From Streptomyces sp. P3 (lineage in GTDB: Bacteria; Actinomycetota; Actinomycetes; Streptomycetales; Streptomycetaceae), in NCBI RefSeq assembly GCF_003032475.1, contig NZ_CP028369.1, positions 8,370,001-8,434,000 of the forward strand: a stretch of 64,000 bases of DNA, read 5' to 3'. The notes below the pieces were generated by a model. That model was not told the origin of the DNA. It saw nothing but the letters and a program-made list of their open reading frames with translations, and ran no database searches. Position numbers and translations under genes: made by a program. Shown one piece after another: positions 26,715 through 37,696 of this stretch (position 1 is the stretch's first letter; each line of letters opens with the position of its first letter).

Positions 26715-27036
26715 AGAGCAGCCGCTGGTCGACTCGCCTGCTGTGCGGGTTGAGCACCAGGGCGCGCTGGTCGTAGGGGCGCAGCGTCATCCGGTGCACC
26801 TGCCCGGCCGTGATGCCGGTGGCCGACGCGATCGACTCCAGCTCCAGGTCAGTGGGCATCCCCGACCAGTCCCACCGGGCCGGTGACAGCCCCTCGTGGC
26901 GCGGAAGAAAGCCCAGGGCGGGCAGGAGGTCATTGAGGTAGGTGTCCGTGCGGTGTGCGATCGCCTCGACCCAGGAGTCCAGTGCTTCTCCCGGCACCGG
27001 TGCCACGCGGATCGGTAGCGTACGGACGAAGCTCAC
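26715..27036 (-). pseudogene. tniQ N-terminal fragment (copy 2)
   Basis: The first ~107 codons, identical in protein to the intact tniQ up to QRLL, then cut by the junction before the zinc-finger Cys residues. It cannot act as a target selector. Confidence 0.85.
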
Positions 27037-28169
27037 GCCACGTGCTTCGCAGTGCGCGAGCGGCGAGAGTTGGGCTTGGTCGTCATGCGACCGCGTTCGA
27101 ACTTCTTCGCCAGCGCCTTGCGCGCCGCTCCGCCGCCGCGTCGAGCTTCACCTGGTCGAGGAGTTCCTCGTCCAGGAGCTCGGCGCCGGTGCGGGCAGCA
27201 CGCTGGCATCCACGGTTGATCAGCGTCATCAACGAGCCGATGTGCCCGGTGGTGCGGATGTAGAGGTAGTCGGACAGGCCGTCGGCGACCATGCCGGGGA
27301 ACTTCCGGCACAGCACGATCCGCTTTTCCAGGGCGAGCAGCATGCTGCGCCACTCACGGCGGTGCTTGTCGTTGGTGACGACGAACGGCTCCATCGTCAG
27401 CGGGGTGGTGCGGCGCGCGGTCTGGGCGAGCGTGATGTTGCCGCGGGAGTTGGCCTCGGAGTACAGGCCGCGGTTGCCCAGCTCGACACCGATGAAGATG
27501 ATCGTGACGGGGAACTCGTTCGCGATGTACTTGAAGTGGTTGCTGACCTCGGTCCCGTTGCGGTCATGCCACTTCAGGAAGTGCATGTCGTCAATGACCA
27601 AGACGCGCGTCTCACATTCCAACACGCAGTCCAGGGCGCGCTGAGCGAAGAGCGTGGCGGTGCCGCTCTTGCGGCCGGGGTGCGCGTAGTACTCCAGCAG
27701 CGACCGGTTGAAGTCCTTCATGCCGATATTGCTGGTCAGACCGACCCGGCAGACCGGCCACCGCTCGTGTCCGGCGGGGGTGAACGTACCCTCCCGCTCG
27801 ATCACCCGCCGGTGATACTTCAGCACGAAGTCCAGGACCGCGGTGGTCTTGCCGAGCCCTGGGAAGGCGTCCACCGCCACGGCGCCCTTGGCTTTGTCAC
27901 CGTCCTGCTGATTGCTGTCGACGATGTCCCGCAAGTCCTCGTGCAGCGCCTTGAGTTGCGGCGTACCGGATCGGACCAGGTTGGCGTGCCAGACGCTCCG
28001 GGCCTGCTCGTACTCCAGCAACGCCGCCTCGCCCAGGAGCGCCTTCTGTTTCAGCGTGAGCAGCTCCGGCGGCTGCCGCTTCCGGCGCCTCGGCAAGAGC
28101 TCGCAGTCCCTCCTTCCGCGAGAGTGTGAGGTTGTCCAGCGGCGGGTTCTCGGGGCGGGTCGGCATCAT
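27033..28169 (-). pseudogene. tniB copy 2, frameshifted
   Basis: Same gene as 4865-6001 but with a base lost at about 27126, a gain and a loss near 27967-27976, and a gain near 28082. The Walker A and B region is still in one frame of 300-odd codons. The N-terminal 30 residues and C-terminus are shifted. Confidence 0.8.
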
Positions 28170-31100
28170 GCGTCCTCCAGGGCATCGTCGTAGAAGTCCC
28201 CGTCGTCATCGGGGCCGTCGAGTTCGTCGTCCTCGTCGTCGTCGCTGGGCACCGGGCCCTCATAAGGCTCGGCCTCGCCCGCCTGGGGCTCCTCCGCGTC
28301 ATCGTCGTCGTCGCCGGCGGCCAGGATCCGGGCGACGGGACGGCAGCGCGCGTACGTCGTCCCACACGGTCTCCGGGCAGGTCGAAGCGGACTGTTCACG
28401 GGCTGGCGCAGGGCAAGCCGCCGCTCCGGCAACGTCAGCCCCAGGCCCAGGTGCCACCGTTCCAGGAGCTCGGCCCACCGCGGTCTCGTCGTCGGGGAAG
28501 GGCGACTTCTCGCCCGCCACCTTCCGGGCGAGTTCGATGGCTCCCTCGCTGATCGGGAACTTCAACGCCGGCGGCGTGCTCCCACTCCAGGGGTGCCAGC
28601 GGCGGGTGTCCGGGCGCCGGAAGTAGATGTAGTTGATGTTGTCCGGGTCGACCTGGATGGGCCACATGCCCTTGGCTTGACCCCGGTGTACTCGCTGCTC
28701 TCGCCCCGGTAGCCGTCCAGCCCGGGGCCGTTGTAGCGGCACTTGCGGATCTCGACACCGGTAGTGGTGCAGCGGCTTCCACTCGGTCTTGAGGAACTCG
28801 AAGCCGAGCGCGGGGTCGCGTGGCACCTCGACGTACCCGGCCCGGGCAATCCCGTGCTCGAACATCATCGCCGGTGACAGCCGCTGGCCCGGCACGTTCG
28901 CGTCGAGGAGCCCCTATGCGGCCGGTGGTGATACGTGCAGGCCACCCACTCACGGATGATCGCCTCCAACTCGTGGAGGAAGAAGAACGCCGCGTCCTCC
29001 GGCCGCTCGCCCCGCGAGAACACATCCGGCCCCTTATACCCGGGCAGCGACTCCAGCAGCCCCTCGCGCAGGGTCTTGAAGAATCGCTCGAGCGGACCTT
29101 TGTCGCGGCCCGTTCGCAGGCGAGCCGGCTGGATCGACAGCCCCAGACGCTGGCACACCCGAGGTGATGTGCTCGCTGATGTACGGCTTGCCGGTGGTCG
29201 ACCCACGATGGTCTCGGGAACCAGCGCCGGGCCCGCGACCCCCTTCGCCTCGACGTCCTCCCGGTCTTCCTTGGCGTCCTTTTCGAGCGCCTTGCGCTCC
29301 ACGAAGACCGTGCGGGGGATGCCGTGATCGGGCCAGACCGCCCACGACGGCCAGCCCTTGCCCGGCGGCCGGGGACGATAGGTCTGGAACAGCACCGCCG
29401 CGACGTCGATGGACTGCGTGGACACCGGCGTCACCCGGATCCCCCGTTACGCACCGGTCGTACCAGTCCATCGCGACGGGTCAGCTCGGCCTGCACCCAC
29501 TTCAGCGTGATCGGGTCCATCGCGAAGACGTCCAGGCGTGTGGTGTCCATCAGCAGGTACTCGCCCGGCCTGGTCGGCCGCAGCTTTCCGTACGCGCCCG
29601 GCGGCCGGGAGGCGATGTCCCGGTTGCGTTTCGTGCTGAGGCGGAACGTCGGCAGCCGCCGCTCCAGCTCCTCCAGCCATCGGTACGCGGTCGCCCGGGT
29701 CGGCAGCTTCACCTCGCCCTTGCCGTAGCGGGCCTCCAGTCGCGGGCCGACGGCGCGGATCACCTTCGCGCGGGTCGGTTTTGACTCCGACTCCTGCCCG
29801 TGCTCGGCCATGATCTCCAGGGCCATCTCCACCCACCGCTCATCGGCCCGGCCGAGCCTGCCCATGTCCCCGCTTCCGCGATCCGGGCCGCCGTGCACCA
29901 GCCCGGCCTCGCGGTCAAGCAGGAAGGCGCGCACCCATCGCTTGATGGTTCTCACGCTCACGCCCACCTCGGTGGCTTTCGTTTCGTAGCGCTGCAGTTT
30001 GGGCACTGTGGCCGCGTACTGCGCCCGCGGTTCGCCCGGCTCCGGCGCCTTCTCACTGCCCGAACGAAAGCCGGTCAGAACCTCGTTGACATGCGCGGCC
30101 CGTTCCCTGACCTCGGCCAGCTCCTCCTCGCTGAGCAGAGCGAACAGCACCGAGGCCGTCTCGCCGTCCTCGTCGGCCTCCGGCCCCGGCCCGGTCGCGA
30201 TGACCGTGGCCCGGCCCGAGGAGAGCGCCACTCTCAAGGACAGCCGGAACCTGCGGTCGGCCGCATCGCGGACCAGGAGCTCGTTGCCCGCGGCCGAGCC
30301 GAACATCTCTTCCACCACGACGACTTCGCCGTCGTACTTCAGCCTCGTGCCCACCCCGACACGTACCGCGGCTCCGTTCACATGTCCTCCCGAACGAGAT
30401 CCCCGTATTCGATAGGCCGGTTCGTCGTCACCGCCGTCGAGCTCGGACGCGTCGATGGGATGAGGGAGGTCGCGTCGACCGGAGCCGACCACCGTGGCCG
30501 GCCCCTGGCCAGGACGTGCCGCCGGGACAAGACCTCCGTCAGGTCGGTCACGAAGTGCTGGCTCCACAACAGCCGCAGGACGGCGGCCCGTACCTTCCAG
30601 TCGGGGTGTCGAGGGAAGGCGTGAAACGCCTCGCTCAGGGTCGCCCCGTGTAGATCCGCCTGCCGTATCTCCGTGAGCAGGTCTTCGTCGAAGAGCCAGT
30701 CTCGGCGATAGCCCGCGAGGAAGCGCAGGTTGGCCAACTCGCCCTCGGGCGGCTCGGACCATACTTCGAAGTCCCAGCCGCGTGACAGGACGACCTCGCG
30801 GGCCCAGGCGAGCGCGAAGTTCACCTTCGGTCGGGTGAGCAAGTGCCGCGGTTTGACGTCCACGACCAGTGGAACGTCCTTCTCGCGCAGTACGAGGTAG
30901 TCCGGGACGTGGCGACGTTTCCGCCCGTCCACGGTGGTGGTGAGGAGGAACGGCTGGGCGAAGACGGCCGTCACGTTCTGGTCGAAGTCGGCGTAGAGCA
31001 GGCGTGTCAGCTCAAGGCGGGACTCGTAGACGACGTGGTCCCGCATGGTGGAAGACCAGTGCGTGCCGGAGTAGTGCTTCTGCCCGTTGCGCCAGCGGAA

Positions 31101-31223
31101 CGTACGCCACGGGATGGAGGGCTCGAAGACATCGACTCCCGACGTCGACCAGATCAGGTCCTCGTCGATCTTTCCGTTCGTACGACGGAGACTCATCGAG
31201 ACTTCGTCAATCACCCGCGACAT
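28166..31223 (-). pseudogene. tnsAB copy 2, many single-base indels
   Basis: At least a dozen 1-2 base differences from 5998-9051, nearly all in G or C runs (for example at about 28337, 28391, 28405, 28470, 28573, 28675, 28761, 29158, 29197, 29440, 29478 and 30508). The TnsA part and the TnsB part fall in separate frames. There are almost no substitutions, which looks more like uncorrected sequencing error than old decay. Confidence 0.8.
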
Positions 31224-31439
31224 GCCCCACCTCCGAGCAGCCAGAGCGGGGCGCAGAGCTCCCGGTCCCGACCAGCTGCGACGTCTCCACAATCGAGCTG
31301 AAGGGGACCGCTGCATAGAACGGGGCCGGGAACAGCACTACGACGAGTGAACGATCAGACAGCAGTTCGTCTCACCGCGCTGTCCTTTGGGCCGGACAAA
31401 GGCCACCACTAATTGGAAAGGGACACGCGAAATGCGAAC

Positions 31440-31748
31440 CTACATCTCGGTGTAGTCCGAGATGGACATCGCGTACAGCGGGCCGTCCTCGACCGTGTCG
31501 AGCAGGCGCCGGGCGCGGTCGGTGTTGGCCTCGTTGTTGATCTTGGAGTAGTGGGAGATCTGGGCGAGGGCCTCCTTCTTTGTCAGTGCCGGCTCGGCGG
31601 TCGGGGTGGGGGAGGCGCTGCTGCGGGTGGCCCTGGCTGTGGTGTCGGCGTCCGGGCTGCCGGAAGTGGCGCAGGCGGACGCGGTCAGCGCGACGGATGC
31701 GGCAGTGAGCAGGAGGGCGGTGCGGCGTGCGGAGGTGTGCAGGGGAAT
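31440..31748 (-). CDS. Small lipoprotein with apparent ATT start (copy 2)
   Basis: Identical to 9268-9576: lipobox LTASAC, GGAG 7 nt before ATT, no canonical start in frame. Confidence 0.6.
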   Translation of the reverse strand: MPLHTSARRTALLLTAASVALTASACATSGSPDADTTARATRSSASPTPTAEPALTKKEALAQISHYSKINNEANTDRARRLLDTVEDGPLYAMSISDYTEM

Positions 31749-31772
31749 CAGGAGGCTCCGGGAAATAGCGGG

Positions 31773-32440
31773 TTAGCGGGTACGGGATGCGGTGGCGGAT
31801 GCCGTCGGCGGGGACGGCGCGGTCACGGCTGGTGCCGCCCGTGTATCGGCGGCACGTAGTTGCTTCGCGGCGCGGGCGAGGCAGGTGCGGCTCTCACCGA
31901 GCCGGTCCACGAGACCCGGGTAAGTGGAGGCGATCGCCCGGGTGCGGGCGGGACCAGGTGCTTGGTGGGTGAGGTCGGCGAGGACGCCGAGGTGGCGCAC
32001 GGCCGAGCCGAGTGCGGCGAGCGCGGCACTGGTGGGCTCGGCCGCTTGGGCGAGCGCGAGCGTGGTGCTGCGGTGGGTGGCCGTGACGCGGGTCGGGTAG
32101 CGGGCGGCGGCCCGGTGGCGGAAGGCGCTCTCGCCGACGAGGTAGGTCAGCAGGCTGGCCAGGTGGCGGACTTCGTCGTCCAGGATCTCGCTCAGGGCCG
32201 GGTCCGGTTGGATCTGGTCGGGGAGCGGGAGGTGGTCGGCCACGGTGTTGAGCCGGTCGGCCACGTCGTGCAGCAGCATCCGCTGGTCAGGATCGGACAG
32301 GGGAACTCCAGGATGGGCGGGGGCGTCTACCGCTGTGCTGAGGACGAAGTGCCCGCCGTCGGCTGTATGCCGGGCGCTGCTGTGGGCGGGCGGGTCGGTG
32401 GGCCCTCGGAGGCGGACAGATCGGTGCGGGACGCGGTCAT
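31773..32440 (-). pseudogene. Helical accessory protein, same frameshift as copy 1
   Basis: Identical to 9601-10268, including the ATGA-coupled start at 32440 and the frame loss near the GGGCCC run at about 32399. The 168-residue body starts at 32279. Confidence 0.55.
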
Positions 32441-33408
32441 GGGTTCCGGAGGCGCCAGGCGGCCTGGCGGTAGCGGGGCAGGAGCCGCCGGGAGACGGTG
32501 TGCGCGGCGCGGACTGCCTCGGCGGGGACTGCGATCGCGTGCGGGGCGTTGTCGTCGCCGAAGTAGTCGTGGGTGATGCCGTGCAGAGATCGCGCGCCGA
32601 CGAGGACCTGCCCGCGATGCAGCGGGCGGTCGATCACGACGAGCTCAAGGCGGCTGGGGCCGGTGAGAATCGCGGCGCGGGGAACGCGGAATTGCATCCA
32701 GGCACTGGCCAAAGACGCGTTGTCCCACAGGTCGTCGAAGAAGTCGAGCTGGCTGTCCGGATCGGCGAAGTCGGTGATGCAGGAAACCCATTCGCCGGGC
32801 AGACGGTGACACAGGCCATGGGTGAGGGACTCCAGATCGCTGCCGGAGGTGGCGATGCGGACGGTCTCACGCTGTGAACGGCGGTACTCCCGTTGCTGGT
32901 TGTCGCACCACAGTTCTTCGACGCGCTGGCCCGCAGCGGGAGAACCGGCGTCCGCGAAGATGCGGGGCAGGTGGTATTCCACGCCGATGCCTTGCCGGTC
33001 GGCATCGGCGAGGAACCGCGTGAGGCGGGCCGGAACGTCGTGGTCGTACCTGTCGTGGATCAGGATGGAGCCGAAGACGCCTCGTGGGCGCCAGATGCCG
33101 TGGTCGGTAAGAAGGGTGTGGGCTGCAGCGGGGGCGTCGTTGCTGGTGAGGGCGATGACACCGATCTGGTCGTGATCGCCGAGGCTAATGGCGGGCATGG
33201 GCTTGTCTGCAGGTCCGTCAGTGTCGAACAACGCCAGGCTCGTGCGAATGGAGTTGACGTCGGACGATGAAGCTCCGGCCGGTGACCCGCCATCGTCCGG
33301 GACGTGGTCGGTGTGGTCGAGCAGTTCGAGGGGCTCGGAGGTACTGCGCAGTTCGAGGTTCTGCTGCTGCGACCGGTGTGGCGTCGACTGTTCAGCGGGT
33401 TCTGGCAC
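32437..33408 (-). CDS. Hypothetical protein, 323 aa (copy 2)
   Basis: Identical to 10265-11236. Alpha/beta-looking cytoplasmic protein of unknown family, with an ATGA overlap to the next gene. Confidence 0.65.
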   Translation of the reverse strand: MPEPAEQSTPHRSQQQNLELRSTSEPLELLDHTDHVPDDGGSPAGASSSDVNSIRTSLALFDTDGPADKPMPAISLGDHDQIGVIALTSNDAPAAAHTLLTDHGIWRPRGVFGSILIHDRYDHDVPARLTRFLADADRQGIGVEYHLPRIFADAGSPAAGQRVEELWCDNQQREYRRSQRETVRIATSGSDLESLTHGLCHRLPGEWVSCITDFADPDSQLDFFDDLWDNASLASAWMQFRVPRAAILTGPSRLELVVIDRPLHRGQVLVGARSLHGITHDYFGDDNAPHAIAVPAEAVRAAHTVSRRLLPRYRQAAWRLRNP

Positions 33409-34216
33409 GGGGACCTCGTGGTGTCGGGAGGGCGGGGGCTACATCGCTTGTCGCCGTGGGCGGGTATTTCTTCGATCTCATGGCAGCCTCGTGACCTGGC
33501 GGTACACGTCGTCGGAGGTCTGCTCGCGGAGGCGGAGCCGTCGACGGAGCGTCGGGGGCGGCGAAGGGGTGTGTGCCGCCGACGAGGGAGGGGCGGCCGT
33601 CGAGTTCGTCGAGCCAGCTCAGAAGTTTGGGCAGGTTCTTGTCGGGCCCGAACGCGAGGTAGGTGCCGTCGGCACTGTCGCAGCCGAACCACTCGGCTAT
33701 CCCCAGCCTGATCCGGGAGTTGACGCGGCCCATGTGCACGCCTTTGCCGCGGGCCTTCGCCTCGCGGGCCAGCCGTTCGGCGACGGGGCCGAGTTTCCAC
33801 TCGGTCGATCCGGCCAGGAACAGGACGTCGAAGTCGTCCCAGGGCAGCAGCCCGGGTGTATCGCAGCCGTCCTGGGCCGCGTAGGCCGCGGGCACGCCGA
33901 GTTCGCGGATGCGGGCCAGCCACGGCAGGGACTCGGTGAGGGTGCCGGCGGCGTCGAACGGCTGGTCCGGGGCGAGCGCCCACAGGCAGCGATCCGGCCC
34001 GTACCGTTCAACGGTCCGGTGCAGCCAGGCGAACCACGCTTGGGCTCCGGGCCAGTAGCGGCCCTTGCCGTCGCTGCCGAACTTGGAGTTGTCACAGGCA
34101 TACAGCGCACCCTCGGGGATCCGGCTGCCTTGCGCCGGGGTGGTCATACAGCCGATGCGTCCGGCGCTCATCGCAGCCCGAATCTCAGGCCCTGAGGGAG
34201 TGCCGAGATAGCGCAC
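33392..34216 (-). CDS. Queuine tRNA-ribosyltransferase-like protein (copy 2)
   Basis: Identical to 11220-12044; GTG start behind GGGGAGG. This copy is nearer the deazaguanine genes at 50.1-52.0 kb. Confidence 0.6.
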   Translation of the reverse strand: MRYLGTPSGPEIRAAMSAGRIGCMTTPAQGSRIPEGALYACDNSKFGSDGKGRYWPGAQAWFAWLHRTVERYGPDRCLWALAPDQPFDAAGTLTESLPWLARIRELGVPAAYAAQDGCDTPGLLPWDDFDVLFLAGSTEWKLGPVAERLAREAKARGKGVHMGRVNSRIRLGIAEWFGCDSADGTYLAFGPDKNLPKLLSWLDELDGRPSLVGGTHPFAAPDAPSTAPPPRADLRRRVPPGHEAAMRSKKYPPTATSDVAPALPTPRGPRARTR

Positions 34217-34388
34217 CGTGTACCTCCCCGGAGGCGACGCCGACCGCCGTCCGGGCCACGTCCCTGCCGGGCGGAAGTCCACGAAGTGGGGCCTGCGGCT
34301 GGTGGACCTCGCCATTTCGGGAAGGCGGCACATTCCTGGTCTTTGAGCCGGGCGAGGGCGCAGTGAGCGTCAGGTGTGCCTGGTTCAC
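34185..34388 (-). CDS. Possible small protein, weak support (copy 2)
   Basis: Identical to 12013-12216; a GTGA-coupled 67-codon frame with no recognisable family. Confidence 0.25.
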   Translation of the reverse strand: MNQAHLTLTAPSPGSKTRNVPPSRNGEVHQPQAPLRGLPPGRDVARTAVGVASGEVHGALSRHSLRA

Positions 34389-35302
34389 CGGGTGCGGCCG
34401 GGCACGGGGATGGTCGCCGTCGGTGGCCCCGGGCTCGGGCCCGGCGGGAGACCGGCCCGGGTGGTCCGGCGCGCGGGGGCCAGGGCACGCATGCGGTCGA
34501 CAGCGGTGTGCAGGTCCTCGCCGAGACTGCGCAGGGTGGCCGCCGCGTCCTGAAGGTCGTAGTGGAGGTCGAATCCGTCGTCCTGCTCGGATTCCCTGGC
34601 CTTTTCCGCGGCTGCTTCGAAGAACTCGCTGAGCCGTTCCAGCAGGCCGCTGGTGGGGTCCAGGATTTGGTGCAGCAGGGCGGCGGCGTCCGCAGGTGAC
34701 TCGGTGGCGTTGAGCCGGTCGGTGAGAGCGAGGAGTACGTCGCCGTAGACGAAGGTGCGGTCCGCATTGCCGGAGACGTCCGCGGGCTCGGGGGTGCGGA
34801 GCGCCGGCTCGGCTGCGGACACGGGCGTACGGGCGGTGGGCGAGGAGGGAGTTGGCAGCAGTCCGAGCTGATCGAGGCGATGGTCGATCGCCTCGATCAG
34901 GGGCTGGGCGCTGCCGCCGTGCCGGGCTTCGGGCCGCTGGGGTGCACCGGGGTCGTCAGAGGGTGCCGAGTCGTAGAGGACCTCGGACAGCGACGTGTCG
35001 TCGGGGTGCTCGCGGGTCGCGATCCAGCCCTCCGGATGTCCCGGCGGGCGGTCGGATGGGGGCTCCTGCGGCGGACCGATGATCAGGCAACTGCCGTCGG
35101 GGAGGGATACCCGCACGATGTAGGCGCTGAGGCCGAACTCGATGTCGCACTCCAGCCCGCGCTCTCGCAGTGGCGTGGTGATGTGCGCGTGGCGGCGCCA
35201 CAGCTCCTGCCACCACGGCGTGTCCACGTTGCGGTGGTCGGGAAGCGGTGCCAGCGCAGTCGCGCGGCGGGCCTCTGGAGTGTTCTCCTGGTCAGCGGCC
35301 AC
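34385..35302 (-). CDS. Hypothetical acidic protein, 305 aa (copy 2)
   Basis: Identical to 12213-13130; N-terminal folded domain, linker and a coiled-coil-like C-terminal region. Confidence 0.6.
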   Translation of the reverse strand: MAADQENTPEARRATALAPLPDHRNVDTPWWQELWRRHAHITTPLRERGLECDIEFGLSAYIVRVSLPDGSCLIIGPPQEPPSDRPPGHPEGWIATREHPDDTSLSEVLYDSAPSDDPGAPQRPEARHGGSAQPLIEAIDHRLDQLGLLPTPSSPTARTPVSAAEPALRTPEPADVSGNADRTFVYGDVLLALTDRLNATESPADAAALLHQILDPTSGLLERLSEFFEAAAEKARESEQDDGFDLHYDLQDAAATLRSLGEDLHTAVDRMRALAPARRTTRAGLPPGPSPGPPTATIPVPGRTR

Positions 35303-35537
35303 GGTTCCTCCTGCGGGTGGCCGGCGCGTGGTGGGACGGAGGTGTCCGGCGTGCGGGGTCGGCTTCGGGCTTCGGCACGGGAGCGAAACCGAGTTCGTAG
35401 TCGTCGTAGGCGGCGATCAGGTCGTGTTCCATCTGGGCTTCGCGTTCGGCGACTTGTGCGATGAGGTCGTCGTGCTCGGCCTGGCACTGCTGGTAGTCGG
35501 CCCAGTCGGCGTCGCTTAGGTGGGCGGGGCGGTTCAG
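35292..35537 (-). CDS. Small acidic helical protein with apparent CTG start (copy 2)
   Basis: Identical to 13120-13365; AAGGAG 4 nt before CTG and an 11-bp overlap with the next gene. Confidence 0.5.
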   Translation of the reverse strand: MNRPAHLSDADWADYQQCQAEHDDLIAQVAEREAQMEHDLIAAYDDYELGFAPVPKPEADPARRTPPSHHAPATRRRNRGR

Positions 35538-35569
35538 AGGGCTCCTTGAAAGGGTGGGGCCGGTCCGGG

Positions 35570-36136
35570 TCAGCGGTGGCGACCGCGCGGTTTGGGCGGC
35601 GGTACCGGGCTTGGGCGGTGGGAGGGCGTGAGGAAGAAGCGGTGGAAGTCGAGGTGGTCGGTGAGTTCCTGGACCGCGTCACCGAGCGCCTGTGCCGCGC
35701 GCCGCAGACAGGAACGCGCCGTCGCGTGTTCGACGACCATGCGGTTGTCACGGACGCAGCTGTCGTTCTCGCTGTGCGGCCGGGGCGGTGAGAGCGCGGT
35801 CTGCGCGGTCTCGGCGAAGTGCGCTACGGCCTGGCTCGACAGGGTGACCGCCGACGCCAGATGAGCGAGGACGGCGCTGCCGGCACGGTTCGTACTGGAG
35901 GTGGTCCGGGCGAAGTCCGCGGTCAGCTGGACGACATCACGGGCGAGCGTCTGTGCGCCGGTGACGTGCTGGAGAAGCGCGGTGTAGGACGGCGAGGCCG
36001 GGACGCGACCGGTGTCGTCCAGCAACTCCCACTGCTCGAACGCGCCGGAGAGTTTGCCCCTCACGGCGTTGATCGCGTCGATGAGGTGGAGCGTGGTGGC
36101 GCGCGGGATCAATTCACGCCGGATATCAGATTTCAT
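35570..36136 (-). CDS. Helical hypothetical protein, 188 aa (copy 2)
   Basis: As 13398-13964 with Ser instead of Pro at residue 3. ATGA-coupled to the VirB4-like gene. Confidence 0.65.
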   Translation of the reverse strand: MKSDIRRELIPRATTLHLIDAINAVRGKLSGAFEQWELLDDTGRVPASPSYTALLQHVTGAQTLARDVVQLTADFARTTSSTNRAGSAVLAHLASAVTLSSQAVAHFAETAQTALSPPRPHSENDSCVRDNRMVVEHATARSCLRRAAQALGDAVQELTDHLDFHRFFLTPSHRPSPVPPPKPRGRHR

Positions 36137-37668
36137 GAGTCTTTTGCGGCTTTTTTATGCATTCGGGCGTCGGTGTCGAAGAGCGCCAGCTCGTACGCGT
36201 GCAGGAGGTGCTGCACGATGAAAGATCGTCCGGCGACTTTCCACAGGCCACGCCCTCGGTTGAGGTGGGCGATGGCGTCCATTTCGACGGAGGTCAGGCC
36301 GAGCAGCGAGGCCGCGGCGTGGAGTTGGTCGGTCTCCTGGCGGTAGATGATGCGGGTGCTGCAGTCGGCGAGGAGGCCCTCGGCCAAGGCCCGGCCCTGT
36401 GATCCGGCGTCGCCGGCGGTGAGCAGGTCAGACAGCCGGTGGATCACCATGAGGTTGGCGATGCCGAGGCCGCGTGAGAGCTTCCACTGGGCCTGCATGC
36501 GCTGCAGCAGGCCGACGTGCCGCATCAACCGCCACGCCTCGTCGTACACGATCCAGCGCCGGCCGCCGGACGGGTCGGAGAGGGCGGACTCCATCCAGGC
36601 ACTCGCGCAGGTCATCGCCAGGACGAGGGCGGTGTCGTCGCCGGATCCGCCGAGCCGGGAGAGGTCGATGGTGAGCATCGGTGCGTTCGGGTCGAAGGCG
36701 ACGGTGGAAGGGGCGTCGAACATGCCGGCCAGATCACCGTGGACGAGGCGGCGCATGGCGTGGGCCAGGTCGCGTGCGGCGTCGCCGAGTTGGCCCGACA
36801 TCATCCCGGCGGCCTCGTCGAGCGCGCTGGGGTTGTTGAGGGTGGCGGCGACATCGCCGAGCAGCGGGGTGCGGCCAGTGTGGACGGCGCGGGTGACGAC
36901 GGCGTCCAGGGCGACGTCCAGGGCGGTGTGCTCCATGGGCATCAGGTCGCGGCCCAGGACCGTCCGGGCCAGGGAGCCGAGCAGGAGCAGGCGCCGTTTG
37001 CGGATCTCGCCGACCCAGTCGTCCTCGGAGACGCTGTGCGGGCGCGGGACCGCGTCCAGGGGGTTCAGCCGTCCGGGCAGTCCGGGGCCGAGAGCGACGG
37101 ACCGGCCGCCGAGGGCTTGTGCCACCGGCGTCCATTCTCCCTTCGGGTCGCACGGGACGTATACCCGGTATCCGAAGGCCACCGAACGCAGCGCGAAGCT
37201 CTTGGCGAGTGCGCTCTTGCCCTGGCCGATGACCCCGGCGAGCAGGAGGTTGGGGTTGGTGAATCCCTCGACCTTGCCGTACAGCGCGAACGGATCGAAG
37301 ACGAAGGACGCTTCCGCGTGTACGTCGCGCCCGATGTAGATGCCCTCGGCGCCGAGTCCGCCTTCGGCGAGGAAGGGATAGGCACCGGCCGCGACCGCGG
37401 TGGTCATGCGGTGGGCGGGCAGTTTCAGCCGGTTCCCCCGCGCGGAGTCGGGTCCGGGACGTCCGTTCGCCGGGTAAAGCGCGGCGGGCATCTCGTGCGC
37501 GGCGGACGCGGTCTCGCACTGGTGGGCACTGGCTTTCGCGCGGGCCCTGGCGGTGGCCTCGGCGAGCTGGCGACGGGCGGCCTTGCGGCTGGCGCGGTCG
37601 GTGCCGTGGGGGGTGAAGAGCGGGCTGGCGGAGGCGCGGCGGGCGCGCCGTGCGGGCCGGTGGTTCAT
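36133..37668 (-). CDS. VirB4/TraC-like T4SS ATPase (intact)
   Basis: 511 residues from the ATG at 37668. A basic ~60-residue N-terminus precedes a P-loop ATPase with Walker A GVIGQGKSA (about 145-153) and Walker B with the DE pair in WIVYDEAWRLM (about 375-388), followed by LGIANLMVIHRLSDLLTAGD and a C-terminal helical part. VirB4-type ATPases sit at the inner face of the channel and drive assembly and transfer. It is shorter than classic VirB4 (~800 aa) and seems to hold only the ATPase half; the SCO6880-like protein upstream may supply the membrane/N-terminal half. Copy 1 carries one extra base. Confidence 0.78.
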   Translation of the reverse strand: MNHRPARRARRASASPLFTPHGTDRASRKAARRQLAEATARARAKASAHQCETASAAHEMPAALYPANGRPGPDSARGNRLKLPAHRMTTAVAAGAYPFLAEGGLGAEGIYIGRDVHAEASFVFDPFALYGKVEGFTNPNLLLAGVIGQGKSALAKSFALRSVAFGYRVYVPCDPKGEWTPVAQALGGRSVALGPGLPGRLNPLDAVPRPHSVSEDDWVGEIRKRRLLLLGSLARTVLGRDLMPMEHTALDVALDAVVTRAVHTGRTPLLGDVAATLNNPSALDEAAGMMSGQLGDAARDLAHAMRRLVHGDLAGMFDAPSTVAFDPNAPMLTIDLSRLGGSGDDTALVLAMTCASAWMESALSDPSGGRRWIVYDEAWRLMRHVGLLQRMQAQWKLSRGLGIANLMVIHRLSDLLTAGDAGSQGRALAEGLLADCSTRIIYRQETDQLHAAASLLGLTSVEMDAIAHLNRGRGLWKVAGRSFIVQHLLHAYELALFDTDARMHKKAAKDS

Positions 37669-37696
37669 CGGTGGCCCTCGTTTCTGCGGGCAGTGC

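Noticed and set aside
9145..31439. A CRISPR array or guide RNA near the Tn7-like genes (CAST system).
   Set aside because: I saw no spaced direct repeats and no cas genes anywhere in the window.
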